From: Caryophanales bacterium UBA3631
Lineage (GTDB): Bacteria; Bacillota_I; Bacilli_A; RF39; UBA660
Assembly (NCBI GenBank): GCA_002374055.1
Contig: DFLA01000046.1
Location: 1 to 64,000, forward strand
DNA: 64,000 nt
Direction: 5' to 3'
Both the position numbers and the translations under genes were made by a program. Position 1 is the first letter of the stretch; every line of letters begins with the position of its first letter. Below, piece by piece: positions 8,425 through 16,641 of the stretch. The notes beneath the pieces were generated by a model that had not been told where the DNA came from, did no database searches, and saw only the letters and a program-made list of their open reading frames with translations.

Positions 8425-8453
8425 AGTATAATATAGTTTTTAATTTGGGTCAA
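8425..8453 (-). promoter_or_regulatory. rny promoter
   Basis: Minus-strand TTGACC (8453-8448), 17-nt spacer, TATACT (8430-8425). The leader can form a hairpin with TAAGCA/TGCTTA arms just before the GGAGG. Confidence 0.75.
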
Positions 8454-8477
8454 GTGTTTGTAAATCAAGTTTTTATT

Positions 8478-9614
8478 TTATATTTTTTTTGCATATATTT
8501 TTTTATCTTGTATTCTTTTTTCTAGTAATTCTTCTTCTGCAAATTCAAACATTTCTTTGACTAAATATTTATATTTTTCTGGATATTTATCATATATTTG
8601 TTCTAGGATTTTATTATTTTTAATAACTTGTAGGGTTGCTGTAAAGTTCATATTTCCTAGGAATTGTCCTATACTCCACCACATACCTGTTATTGAATTG
8701 TAGTTATATGTTTTATCATTTTGCATTGTTCTTAGATCCCATTCTTTTGGATTATTAATGTATACTTTATTGTAAAAATTATGTTTTATTTTTTGTGGTA
8801 CTTCTAAAAGACTTGTATTTACTTCTTCTAATGGTAATTTTATTATTTTTGGTATTTCTTTTTCTATATCATTCCATGTCAAAATTGTGTCAACGTTTAC
8901 TCCTGTAATTTGTTCTAATTCTTTTAATGTTTTTCCATTTGTATGATATTTAAATGTATTTGATAATATTGGATATTCGCCTGTTATTCTTTGATATAGA
9001 ATATCGCACATATCTGCATCTTTAACCATTTGAAGCATGCATGATATTGTCAAGTCTATGTCATTAAATATTTTGTCATTTTTAAAATTTTTATCTATCT
9101 GTTTATCATATTCACCTAGTGTTGGAAGTGAATGTTTTTCTATTACTTTACTTAATATGTCATAATATTTTTTTTCAATTTCAAAGTTTTTTATTTCGTC
9201 ATTTATAAATAATATTCTTGAGCCAACTTCTCCATGTCCACTTAGTCCGTGTGTTTTAAAGAAGTCTTCTGCGTCTTTAAAGTTATTGAATAATACTGAC
9301 TGTATAAATCTTCCATAGTCGTGTAGAAGTCCTGCAATATTTGATATATTTTGAAATTCATTATTATTATCCATTATTTTATTTAATTGTTCTGTTATTT
9401 GTTCTACTCTTAATGAATGATTATATTTTTGTGTTAATAGGTTTGTTCTAATTGTTTTTAGTATTTGTGTATCTGTTAAGTTATCATATTTTTTTCTTTC
9501 TTGATATGTTATTTTTTCTAATTCGTATTTAGGATATTCAACTATGTTTATTCTTTCTTTATAGTATTCATACATTTTTGAAAATATTGGTTTATTTTGT
9601 TCTATATTTGTCAT
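8478..9614 (-). CDS. HD-domain phosphohydrolase of unknown substrate
   Basis: Residues 60-130 hold the HD signature: NHSLRVEQ, GLLHDYGRF and HGEVGSRILF, giving the H...HD...H ligands of metal-dependent phosphohydrolases. A later HSLPTLGEYD and a conserved KDADMCD may supply further metal or substrate contacts. The 378-aa length and lack of membrane or GGDEF/EAL domains suggest a soluble nucleotide or phosphoester hydrolase. It is preceded by GGGGA and an ATG. It is not obviously cotranscribed with the sporulation genes upstream. The specific substrate is unknown. Confidence 0.75.
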   Translation of the reverse strand: MTNIEQNKPIFSKMYEYYKERINIVEYPKYELEKITYQERKKYDNLTDTQILKTIRTNLLTQKYNHSLRVEQITEQLNKIMDNNNEFQNISNIAGLLHDYGRFIQSVLFNNFKDAEDFFKTHGLSGHGEVGSRILFINDEIKNFEIEKKYYDILSKVIEKHSLPTLGEYDKQIDKNFKNDKIFNDIDLTISCMLQMVKDADMCDILYQRITGEYPILSNTFKYHTNGKTLKELEQITGVNVDTILTWNDIEKEIPKIIKLPLEEVNTSLLEVPQKIKHNFYNKVYINNPKEWDLRTMQNDKTYNYNSITGMWWSIGQFLGNMNFTATLQVIKNNKILEQIYDKYPEKYKYLVKEMFEFAEEELLEKRIQDKKIYAKKI

Positions 9615-9670
9615 ATTTATTCCCCACTTTGTTATAATTTAGCATATTATTTTTATATTATCAAGATTTT

Positions 9671-9997
9671 TTATTGTTCTATTGCATTTCCTAACTTTGT
9701 AAATATTATACTTACTCCTTTTTTTGTTATTTTACTTATGTTTTCTGATATTGAGAGTGTTGTTCTTGATATTTTATTTTGATAGTCTTTGTCTGTATTT
9801 TTTAGGTATTCTTTAATGTCTATATTTTTTCCTTCTCGTACGTCAGTCTCAAATTTTTCTATTTGTTCTTTTGTAAATGTCATTTTTTTTCTAGCATTAT
9901 ATTCATAGTATCCTGTTTGTCCTGCTATATAGAATGTTAAGTAGCTTATAAAGCATAGTATAAATATCATTTTAAATATTTTATTTTTCTTTTTCAT
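9671..9997 (-). CDS. Small membrane protein downstream of spoIIP
   Basis: This 108-aa protein has a basic N-terminus (MKKKNKIFK), one membrane helix at residues ~9-27 and an outside or mother-cell domain rich in Lys/Thr with SLSISENISKITKKG near the end. It starts inside the last codons of spoIIP (17-nt overlap) with AAGGAG at good spacing, so it is translationally coupled to spoIIP. The position suggests a sporulation role, but the family is not recognised and the function is inference. Confidence 0.7.
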   Translation of the reverse strand: MKKKNKIFKMIFILCFISYLTFYIAGQTGYYEYNARKKMTFTKEQIEKFETDVREGKNIDIKEYLKNTDKDYQNKISRTTLSISENISKITKKGVSIIFTKLGNAIEQ

Positions 9998-10922
9998 TTA
10001 TTTTCTCCTTTATAATTTCTGAGATTATGTCTAGTGTATTTGTTACTTCGTCTATTGTGTTTTCTTGTGCGCCTACTTCCATTAATATGATGTTTTCTTT
10101 TAAATCTTGATTATATATTCCATTTACTCCGGGTCCTTCTTTTTGTAGTATTCCTTTGGTTAGTGTTGGATATTTTTTCTCTATTATATTGTTTAATGAG
10201 TTTGTAAATTCTAGGTTTTTTTGATAGTTATCATGTTCTTTTCCAATTACGAATAATATTTTTGCATAGTTTTTATCATCTATTGTTACTGTTGATAGTT
10301 TTTTTGGTAATGCATCTCTGTGTAAATCTATAAATATTTTTATACTTGGAATTTCGTTTTTTATTTTTTCTAGGTTTATTCTGCTTGCTTTATAGCTTTC
10401 ATCATAGTTCCAGTTATTATTTTTTAGAATGTCTGTGATGTTTGTCTCTTCTACTATTGTTGGTATATTTAAGTTTTCTAATTTTTCTTTTAGATAGTAT
10501 GAAGCTGTTAGGACTGTTGGTTGTGGTGTTAGGGTATTTCCTATATATTCTTCTTTTTGATGTGTATTATATATGTATACTAATGGTTCTTTATGTTCGT
10601 TATTTTTTATGGCATAGTATTTTTTTATGTCTGGTTTTTCTTGTTGATTTGGTGATTCATATAACATTACATTTTTTAGTATTGTTGTTGGTTTATTTAT
10701 GTCTATTTTAAGTATTTGTTTTGTTATGTTATTTATTTCTTTTTCTATTTTTATTTTTGTAGTTATATTTGAATATTTTATTGTTTGTAATGGATTTAGA
10801 TTTAATATTTTTAGTGTTTCTGTTTTTTTTAGTAGTATCATTAACGATAATAATATTATTATAAATATTATTATTTTTTTATATTTTATTTTTATATGTT
10901 TTTTAGATTTAAATTTTTTCAT
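9981..10922 (-). CDS. spoIIP: Stage II sporulation protein P (peptidoglycan hydrolase)
   Basis: SpoIIP is an amidase/endopeptidase that works with SpoIID and SpoIIM to dissolve septal peptidoglycan during engulfment. An N-terminal anchor (residues ~16-31) is followed by the amidase-3-like fold. The metal site is visible: HTHQKEEY with His121, IDLHRDA with His201, and a late LMEVGAQ with the catalytic Glu. At 313 aa it is short compared with Bacillus SpoIIP (about 400), with a reduced spacer. The start follows AGGTGAAAAT. It is next to gpr, as in Bacillus, but gpr has its own terminator, so spoIIP probably uses its own promoter. Confidence 0.94.
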   Translation of the reverse strand: MKKFKSKKHIKIKYKKIIIFIIILLSLMILLKKTETLKILNLNPLQTIKYSNITTKIKIEKEINNITKQILKIDINKPTTILKNVMLYESPNQQEKPDIKKYYAIKNNEHKEPLVYIYNTHQKEEYIGNTLTPQPTVLTASYYLKEKLENLNIPTIVEETNITDILKNNNWNYDESYKASRINLEKIKNEIPSIKIFIDLHRDALPKKLSTVTIDDKNYAKILFVIGKEHDNYQKNLEFTNSLNNIIEKKYPTLTKGILQKEGPGVNGIYNQDLKENIILMEVGAQENTIDEVTNTLDIISEIIKEKINEKEK

Positions 10923-10950
10923 ATTTTCACCTAATAAAACATATTCACAT

Positions 10951-10979
10951 TATATATGATTATGTATAAATAATATGTC
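10951..10979 (-). promoter_or_regulatory. Possible sigma-E-like promoter of spoIIP
   Basis: On the minus strand, GACATATT (10979-10972) and CATATATA (10958-10951) with a 13-nt spacer resemble the Bacillus sigma-E pattern (ATATT / CATACA-like). The spacing is slightly short. It lies directly after the gpr terminator T-run. This is a weak call. Confidence 0.3.
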
Positions 10980-11006
10980 AAAAAAAGTATAGTTTTTTCT
11001 ATACTT
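10980..11006 (-). terminator. gpr terminator
   Basis: AAAAGTATAG/CTATACTTTT stem with a following T-run on the minus strand. Confidence 0.85.
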
Positions 11007-12017
11007 TTATATATCATGTAATGATTGATTTAACCCATTTCCTATTATGTCTGTTAGTTTTTCTATTATGAAGTCTATTTCTTTTGGTGTTACCATAAAG
11101 TTATATCCAATTGGCGTTAGTGTTTCTTGGATTAGTTGTCTTGTTTCTTCTTCGTCTAAATTTCCTATTAGTCCTAATAGTTCTTTTTTTTCTTCTTTAT
11201 TTATTTCTATATCTTTTTTTAGATAGTTTACATTTCCTTTTATTATTAATTTATTCATTGGGTTGTTTATATTTTTTCTTGTATATGAGTAGTGTTTTGT
11301 TATATATTTTATTGTATCTGATACTATTGTTACCGCGTCTACTGTTGTAGGTACTCCTATTGCGATTACTGGTATATTTAATGTTTCTTTGCTGATTTCT
11401 TTCCTACAGTTTCCGATTCCACTTCCTGGATGTATTCCTGTGTCTGTAATTTGTATTGTTTTGTTCACTCTTTCTAATGATGATGCTGCTAATGCATCTA
11501 CTACTATTATAAAATCTGGTTTTAGTTTTTCTGATACGCTTTTTATTATGTCGCTAGTTTCTATACCTGTATCTCCCATTACTCCTGGATTCAGTGCTGA
11601 TACTCTTCTATATTTTTCATCTAGTAATCCTAGATTATATAGGTGGTTTGTTATTATTAGGTTATCGATTGTCTTTGGTCCTAATGCATCTGGTGTTGAT
11701 AATCTATTTCCTAGTCCTATTATTAGGCATGTATTATTCTTTTTTATGTTCATTTTTTTTAGTAGTTTTTTTATTTCAGTTACAAAGATTTTTTTTACGT
11801 TTTCTTTATTTATGCTATCTGTTATGTCTTTAAATTCTATTGTTATGTAGTTTCCAATTTTTTTATTTATTTTTTTTGATGATTCTTCATCTATATATAT
11901 TTCACTTATTTTAATGTCTTCTATTTTGGTTTCTTTTATTTTTAAATCTTGTGGTATTGCTTCTATTGCGAGGTCTGTTCTTATTTTGTATTTACTTAAA
12001 TCTATTTCGTGTTTCAT
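11007..12017 (-). CDS. gpr: GPR germination protease
   Basis: GPR degrades small acid-soluble spore proteins during germination and is made as a self-processing zymogen in the forespore. The family motifs are clear: IRTDLAIEA near the N-terminal propeptide/processing site, GLGNRLSTPDALGPK, NPGVMGDTG, VVDALAA and HPGSGIGNCRKE. These include the two aspartates of the aspartate-protease-like fold. The length (336 aa) is slightly below Bacillus GPR (about 370). AAGGTGATAAT precedes the ATG. It is divergent from rpsT, the usual arrangement in Bacillota. Its presence is strong evidence that the organism makes true endospores. Confidence 0.96.
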   Translation of the reverse strand: MKHEIDLSKYKIRTDLAIEAIPQDLKIKETKIEDIKISEIYIDEESSKKINKKIGNYITIEFKDITDSINKENVKKIFVTEIKKLLKKMNIKKNNTCLIIGLGNRLSTPDALGPKTIDNLIITNHLYNLGLLDEKYRRVSALNPGVMGDTGIETSDIIKSVSEKLKPDFIIVVDALAASSLERVNKTIQITDTGIHPGSGIGNCRKEISKETLNIPVIAIGVPTTVDAVTIVSDTIKYITKHYSYTRKNINNPMNKLIIKGNVNYLKKDIEINKEEKKELLGLIGNLDEEETRQLIQETLTPIGYNFMVTPKEIDFIIEKLTDIIGNGLNQSLHDI

Positions 12018-12069
12018 ATTATCACCTTTTATATTTTTTTCAATTTTATTAATTTTATTTAAAAATAAA

Positions 12070-12098
12070 TTGATTTTTTTATTATTATTTGGTAAAAT
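12070..12098 (+). promoter_or_regulatory. rpsT promoter
   Basis: TTGATT (12070-12075), 17-nt spacer, TAAAAT (12093-12098), about 33 nt before the rpsT start. Confidence 0.75.
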
Positions 12099-12130
12099 AC
12101 TAGAAGTATTAACGACTTGGAGGTGAAATT

Positions 12131-12394
12131 ATGGCTAATATGAAAAATGCTAAGAAAAAAATTAAAGTAATAGCTAAAAAGAAAAAAGGTAATAATGAAT
12201 ATAAAACAAGTATGCGTACTGCTATTAAGAATGTTGAAAAAGCTGTTGTTGCTAATGACAAGGAAAAAGCTGTTGACGCATTAGGTGTTGCTATCAAGAG
12301 AATTGATAAAGCTACATCAAAGGGTGTTGTTACTAAAAACTTCTGTGCTCGTAATAAATCTAGATTAACAAAAAAAGTAAATGAAATTAAGTAA
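12131..12394 (+). CDS. rpsT: 30S ribosomal protein S20
   Basis: This 87-aa basic protein binds 16S rRNA early in 30S assembly. It has the family's MANMKNAKKKIKV start and the TSMRTAIKNVEKAV segment, followed by an Ala/Lys-rich helical bundle and VTKNFCARNKSRL. A TTGGAGGTG ribosome binding site is present. It is transcribed alone from the promoter at 12070, divergent from gpr, and ends at a T-rich terminator. Confidence 0.98.
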   Translation: MANMKNAKKKIKVIAKKKKGNNEYKTSMRTAIKNVEKAVVANDKEKAVDALGVAIKRIDKATSKGVVTKNFCARNKSRLTKKVNEIK

Positions 12395-12412
12395 TTTACT
12401 TCTTTTTTTTTA
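12388..12412 (+). terminator. rpsT terminator
   Basis: A short AAGTAA/TTACTT hairpin at the stop codon followed by a long T-run. Confidence 0.6.
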
Positions 12413-12444
12413 TCATTGTGTTATAATTTATAATAGGTGATATG

Positions 12445-13368
12445 ATGAAGAAAGCGTTGGTTCTCTCTTTTTTGGTGTGTTTTTTAGGGGTTTGTTATGT
12501 TAATAGATATAATATTGCGGATTGGTTTTTGAAAAATTATTTTGATAATAAAACTGCTACTCTTGATGAGCCTAATGAGTATTATAAGGATTATGATTAT
12601 AATTTTGTTCAAAATACTGAAAATTTATATCCTTATAATAGACAGGATATTCTTAATATTATTTATACTTCTTTAAATCGTGGACTTAACGATGTAACTT
12701 TTTATTGTGGGGATGGATATGATAATTGTATAGATGATGTTAATGATATTGCTGAAAATAATACGTATTTATCAACTATTAATAATTTGGTTCATCCTTT
12801 TAATAGTTATAGTAAGATTCATTTTACTATAACTACTTATGGAAAGGTAACAATTAGTATTACAAGGAATTATGATGATGATGAAATTGCGCTTGTTAAT
12901 AGAAGAATTGATGATATTGTTAGTTCTATTATTACTGATGATATGTCTTTATATAATCGAATTCTCACTTTTCATGATTATATTATAAATAATACTGAGT
13001 ATGATAGTTCTGTAAGTATTGATAATCAACTTGAAAGTGGTACTAAGTCTAATAATGCTTTTGGATTGTTATTTAATAACAAGGCTATTTGTTCTGGATA
13101 TAGTGATGTTATGGCTATTTTCTTAAACAAATATGGATTAAATAATTATAAAATTAGTAGTGATGAGCATATTTGGAATTTAGTTAATATTGATGGTAAG
13201 TGGTTGCATATTGATGCTACATGGGATGATCCTGTAACTGCTAATGGTAATAATGTTTTATTGCATGATTTTTTCTTGATTGATACTTCTACTTTATTTG
13301 ATAAAGAGAATGTTTACGAAAAGAATAGTCATTCTTTTGATAGAAGTTTGTATTCTGAATGTAATTAA
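12445..13368 (+). CDS. Membrane-anchored transglutaminase-like protein
   Basis: An N-terminal signal anchor (residues ~3-20) is followed by an extracytoplasmic region and a transglutaminase core near residues 195-275. The core has Cys in AICSGYSDVMAIF, His in SSDEHIWNLV and Asp in HIDATWDD, giving a complete C-H-D triad. Such domains act as cysteine proteases or transglutaminases at the surface. The substrate is unknown. Tandem ATG codons follow AGGTGAT; the second has better spacing. The gene stands alone between rpsT and the convergent histidine kinase gene and shares a bidirectional terminator with the latter. Confidence 0.85.
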   Translation: MKKALVLSFLVCFLGVCYVNRYNIADWFLKNYFDNKTATLDEPNEYYKDYDYNFVQNTENLYPYNRQDILNIIYTSLNRGLNDVTFYCGDGYDNCIDDVNDIAENNTYLSTINNLVHPFNSYSKIHFTITTYGKVTISITRNYDDDEIALVNRRIDDIVSSIITDDMSLYNRILTFHDYIINNTEYDSSVSIDNQLESGTKSNNAFGLLFNNKAICSGYSDVMAIFLNKYGLNNYKISSDEHIWNLVNIDGKWLHIDATWDDPVTANGNNVLLHDFFLIDTSTLFDKENVYEKNSHSFDRSLYSECN

Positions 13369-13370
13369 AA

Positions 13371-13400
13371 AATAATAACTTTATTTGGTTATTATTTTTT
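13371..13400. terminator. Bidirectional terminator
   Basis: AATAATAAC/GGTTATTATT hairpin flanked by A- and T-runs. It serves the transglutaminase-like gene and the convergent kinase gene. Confidence 0.8.
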
Positions 13401-14608
13401 TATTCTAATATTGGAATGGTTATTATTACTGTTGTTCCAATGTTTTCTTTTGATATATATTTTAGTGTTCCACCGTGTGCTGATATTATTTCTTTTGATA
13501 GTAATACTCCTAGACCTGTTCCATTTTGTTTTGTTGTGAAGAATGGTTCACTTATTTTATTTATGTTTTCTTTACTTATTCCTATTCCATTATCTTCTAT
13601 ATATATTTTTATTTTGTTTTTATTTATTTTTGTATATATTTTTATATAACTATTTTTATTTTCATCTGTTGCTTCTATACTGTTTTTAATTATATTTAGA
13701 AATACTTGATTTAGTCTATTATAATCACCGTTTATATATATTTCTTCTTCTAGTTTTTCTATGTACACTTTTATTTTTTTCTTGTCAAAAATTAGTTTTA
13801 GGTTTGATTCTATTTCTTCTATTAAAAGTCCTATATCTAATATATCTTTTTCTATTTTTATTTTATTGCATGCTGAGAAATCTTGTAGTAGGTTTAATGT
13901 TTTATTTATTTCTGATTTTATTATTGGTATGTATTTTTTGTAGTTTTTATCTTCTGTACACATGTCTAGATATCCTTTGCAGACGGCAATCGGGTTTTTT
14001 ATTTCATGGCTGATTTTGAATAGTGATTCTCTTAGTTGGTTTTCTTTCATTAATTCTTTATATGATATGTTTATCTGTATTATTCTTTCTGATTCTATTA
14101 TGAATAGTATTATTAAATATGTTATTAAATAGTAAAAAAGATATTCTATTAGTTCTTGTTCTTGCATACTAGTTATTAGTATTGTTTGAATAATTGCGAA
14201 TAATCTTGTTGTAAATGTTAGTATCATGTAATTTCTTTTGTTATTTTTGTATATTTTATATGAATATAGGTATATTGTATATTTTAGTATTATTGGAATT
14301 AATTCTATATTTAATCTTAGTTTTAGTATTATTATGCTTATTATTGATAGCAATGCTGATGTTTTATAGTTGTTTTTTATATATAGTGTAAGTATTATTG
14401 TATCAATTGTTATTTCTATTATATTTGTATAGTTTTGGAATGTTCCGCATCTTATTATTAAGTATAGTGCTGATATCAGACAAAAGTGTAAAAATAATTC
14501 GTTTTGTTTGCTGTTTATGTTTTCTGTGTATGCTTCATATATTAGAAATACCATTATTGGAAATAATACCCATGCAAAGTTCATAAAAATTGTGTTGAAA
14601 TTTGTCAT
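13400..14608 (-). CDS. Orphan sensor histidine kinase, sporulation-kinase-like
   Basis: About six membrane helices fill residues 10-172 without a large external sensor domain. They are followed by a HisKA domain with the phosphoacceptor His201 in FKISHEIKNP. The HATPase domain has the N-box NQVFLNIIKNSIEA, G1 DNGIGIS, F-box EPFFTTK and G2 GTGLGV, all intact. No response regulator is adjacent, as for Bacillus KinA-KinE, which feed Spo0A. A TGTCGAA Spo0A-box match overlaps the expected -35 region, supporting a sporulation role; that is inference. A GTG three codons upstream is inside the GAGGTG site, so the ATG at 14608 is used. Confidence 0.85.
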   Translation of the reverse strand: MTNFNTIFMNFAWVLFPIMVFLIYEAYTENINSKQNELFLHFCLISALYLIIRCGTFQNYTNIIEITIDTIILTLYIKNNYKTSALLSIISIIILKLRLNIELIPIILKYTIYLYSYKIYKNNKRNYMILTFTTRLFAIIQTILITSMQEQELIEYLFYYLITYLIILFIIESERIIQINISYKELMKENQLRESLFKISHEIKNPIAVCKGYLDMCTEDKNYKKYIPIIKSEINKTLNLLQDFSACNKIKIEKDILDIGLLIEEIESNLKLIFDKKKIKVYIEKLEEEIYINGDYNRLNQVFLNIIKNSIEATDENKNSYIKIYTKINKNKIKIYIEDNGIGISKENINKISEPFFTTKQNGTGLGVLLSKEIISAHGGTLKYISKENIGTTVIITIPILE

Positions 14609-14654
14609 TTTTTTCACCTCGGCTATATTTTATAATATATGTCGTGGCGTTTTT

Positions 14655-14661
14655 TGTCGAA
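14655..14661. promoter_or_regulatory. Spo0A-box-like site upstream of the kinase gene
   Basis: A perfect TGTCGAA, the Bacillus 0A-box core. A TATAAA -10 candidate lies at 14634-14629 (minus strand) and no consensus -35 is present. The box overlaps the -35 position, as at Spo0A-controlled promoters. Confidence 0.5.
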
Positions 14662-14666
14662 TAATG

Positions 14667-14692
14667 AAAAAAAGTGAAATATTATCACTTTA
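14667..14692 (-). terminator. Terminator of the EIIB-like gene
   Basis: AAGTGA/TCACTT stem with a T-run on the minus strand. The TGA stop lies in the stem. Confidence 0.8.
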
Positions 14693-14999
14693 ATTCATCT
14701 ATATACTTTATTAGTTGTTTTGCATTTTCGCCTAGTATTATTTTTAGTTGGTTATCTATTTCTACTATTCCTTGTGCGCCTAGTTTTTGTATTCCTTCTT
14801 TATTTACTATTTCTATTTTATTTACTTTTACTGTAAGTCTTGATTTTGTATAGTTATAGTCAATTATGTTATCTTTTCCTCCTAGATATTCAACTAATTT
14901 GTTTGCTTCTAGTTTGAAGTTTTTACTTTTTGATTTTATTATTGCGAATGCTATTACAATTAATATTGTTATTATTATTAAATATTCAATATATCCCAT
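14685..14999 (-). CDS. Membrane-anchored PTS EIIB-like domain lacking the phosphorylated Cys
   Basis: An N-terminal helix (residues ~4-21) is followed by an EIIB domain of the glucose family. NKLVEYLGGKDNI, KSRLTVKV and KLGAQGIVEI...IILG align with the usual pattern. The EIIB phosphocysteine normally lies in a CxTRLR motif; here the segment reads NYTKSRLT, so Cys is replaced by Thr. The protein therefore cannot take phosphate in the normal way. No EIIC or EIIA is nearby. It may be a regulatory or structural relic. The start has a GGTGATAAA site. The fold assignment is good; the function is unknown. Confidence 0.7.
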   Translation of the reverse strand: MGYIEYLIIITILIVIAFAIIKSKSKNFKLEANKLVEYLGGKDNIIDYNYTKSRLTVKVNKIEIVNKEGIQKLGAQGIVEIDNQLKIILGENAKQLIKYIDELK

Positions 15000-15098
15000 T
15001 TTATCACCAATATAATTATACTAAAAATGCTTTAATTTATCAATCATTAATTGTATAATATATTTATATATGTTTCATAATTGGATAGAGGTGGTTTG

Positions 15099-16223
15099 AT
15101 GAAGTTAAAAAATTATCGTATTAATAGATGGCTTTTTATAAGTATTGTTTTATTTGCTTTAATTAGTGTTTTAACTATTGGTAGTGCTCAAAGATTAATT
15201 GGTGTTAATGATTTAATGGTTCGTCAAATTATGTGGTATCTTATAGGATTTGTTTTGATATTTTTTGTTATGCGTATTAAAAATGATTTTTTTGTTAAGT
15301 ATGTTTGGATTTTTTATATCATAGGTATCATTTTATTAGGATTGTTATTGATTTTTGGTAGTGAGGTTAATGGTGCTAAGTGTTGGTTTTCTATTCCTGG
15401 TATTGGTACTTTTCAACCGAGTGAGTTTATGAAAATTGTTTTAATTATAACCTTAGCCAGTATAATTAATAAGTTTAATAGTAGTGATAATCATTCTTGT
15501 TTGGATGAGTTTAAATTTATTTTAAAGGTTTTGGCTATTGTGATTTTACCTAGTGTTCTTACTTTTCTACAGCCTGATACTGGTGTTGTTTTAATTTATC
15601 TTCTTATAACTTTTGTTATGTTATTTATTTCTGGTATTAGGTATAGATGGTTTGTTATTGCGTTTGCTTTTTTAGGTTTAGCTATTGGAAGTGTGATATT
15701 CATTTATTTTTATAGTAAGGATATGTTTATCAATATTTTCGGTACTTCTTTCTTTTTAAGGGTTGATAGATTGCTTGATTGGTCTAGTAGTAGTGGTTAT
15801 CAGTTAGAGAATGGCTTGTCTGCTATTGGTTCTGGTGGATTGTTTGGATATGGACTTAATAATACTCCTATTTATTTTCCTGAGCCTCAGACTGATTTTA
15901 TATTTGCTGTTTATGCTTCTAATTTTGGTTTTTTAGGATCTTTATTTTTAATAGGTTTAATTTGTTTTTTTGATATTAAGTTGGTTTTTTTAGCTATTAA
16001 AACTAATAATAGTATTAATAAATATATCATTAGTGGTATTATAGGAATGCTTATATATCAGCAAGTACAGAATATCGGTATGACTATTGGCTTACTTCCT
16101 ATTACTGGTATTACATTGCCTTTTATTTCTTATGGTGGTTCTAGTTTACTTAGTTATATGTTGATGTTAGGATTTATTTTTAATATTTCTAATGAGGTTA
16201 TTAGAGAAGAAAAAAACAAGTAA
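15099..16223 (+). CDS. RodA/FtsW/SpoVE-family (SEDS) peptidoglycan glycosyltransferase
   Basis: SEDS proteins polymerise lipid II and pair with class B PBPs. About ten membrane helices are seen, with the family motifs GAKCWFSIPGIGTFQPSE, FLQPDTGVVLI (QPDTG is RodA-like) and the C-terminal LLPITGITLPFISYGGSSLLSYM. A TTG six codons earlier lies before the GAGGTGG site, so the ATG at 15099 is the start (374 aa). It is monocistronic, between divergent and convergent neighbours, and ends in a bidirectional terminator. RodA is the most likely subgroup, but SpoVE or FtsW cannot be excluded from sequence alone. Confidence 0.9.
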   Translation: MKLKNYRINRWLFISIVLFALISVLTIGSAQRLIGVNDLMVRQIMWYLIGFVLIFFVMRIKNDFFVKYVWIFYIIGIILLGLLLIFGSEVNGAKCWFSIPGIGTFQPSEFMKIVLIITLASIINKFNSSDNHSCLDEFKFILKVLAIVILPSVLTFLQPDTGVVLIYLLITFVMLFISGIRYRWFVIAFAFLGLAIGSVIFIYFYSKDMFINIFGTSFFLRVDRLLDWSSSSGYQLENGLSAIGSGGLFGYGLNNTPIYFPEPQTDFIFAVYASNFGFLGSLFLIGLICFFDIKLVFLAIKTNNSINKYIISGIIGMLIYQQVQNIGMTIGLLPITGITLPFISYGGSSLLSYMLMLGFIFNISNEVIREEKNK

Positions 16224-16247
16224 AAAAATTTTAATTTACTTGTTTTT
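16214..16247. terminator. Bidirectional terminator
   Basis: AACAAGTAAA/TTTACTTGTT stem with A- and T-runs on both sides. The stop of the SEDS gene is inside it. Confidence 0.85.
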
Positions 16248-16566
16248 ATGTATATTCTAATTCTTCATCTTCTTCATCAATATCCTTAAATTCATTAATG
16301 AAAATTTCTTCGTAATCCTTACTAAGTTCTTTATCAATTTTTTTAGTATAATTAAGAAGTTTATAATAAATTTCTTTTATGTCTTCTTCTGTTGCGAATG
16401 CGATTGATAACATTTTATCAAATGCTCCACTTATTATTCTTTCATCTTTAATTTTATATTTTATAATACTATCTACTAATTCGGCAGAGTCTTCAATATC
16501 TCTTTGTTCCATATTTTTTAATACTATTGCCAGTTCTTTCAATTCTTTATATGCTTTATCTTCCAT
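16246..16566 (-). CDS. Small acidic protein of unknown function
   Basis: This 106-aa, strongly acidic, all-helical protein ends in a Glu/Asp run (DIDEEDEELEYT). There is no signal or membrane segment. It is preceded by AAGGAG and by a diverged copy of the 46-bp block that also punctuates the two DUF1016 genes, so it may belong to the same accessory unit. No family is recognised. An acidic helical protein beside nucleases could be an inhibitor or partner, but nothing in the sequence proves this. Confidence 0.65.
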   Translation of the reverse strand: MEDKAYKELKELAIVLKNMEQRDIEDSAELVDSIIKYKIKDERIISGAFDKMLSIAFATEEDIKEIYYKLLNYTKKIDKELSKDYEEIFINEFKDIDEEDEELEYT

Positions 16567-16580
16567 TTTTTATTCTCCTT

Positions 16581-16623
16581 TATATATCATACATCACAAC
16601 TTTCGAGTTTCTTTAGGATTTCA
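16581..16623. repeat. Diverged copy of the intergenic block (copy A)
   Basis: It shares ATATCATAC, the AACTTT..AGTT palindrome and TTAGGATT with copies at 17764 and 18899. It lies about 19 nt past the stop of the first DUF1016 gene and just before the ribosome binding site of the small acidic gene. Confidence 0.6.
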
Positions 16624-16641
16624 TAAAATATAAATTATATT

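Noticed and set aside
12018..12069. Riboswitch upstream of gpr or rpsT
   Set aside because: The interval is short, T/A-rich and holds no conserved structure that I recognise.
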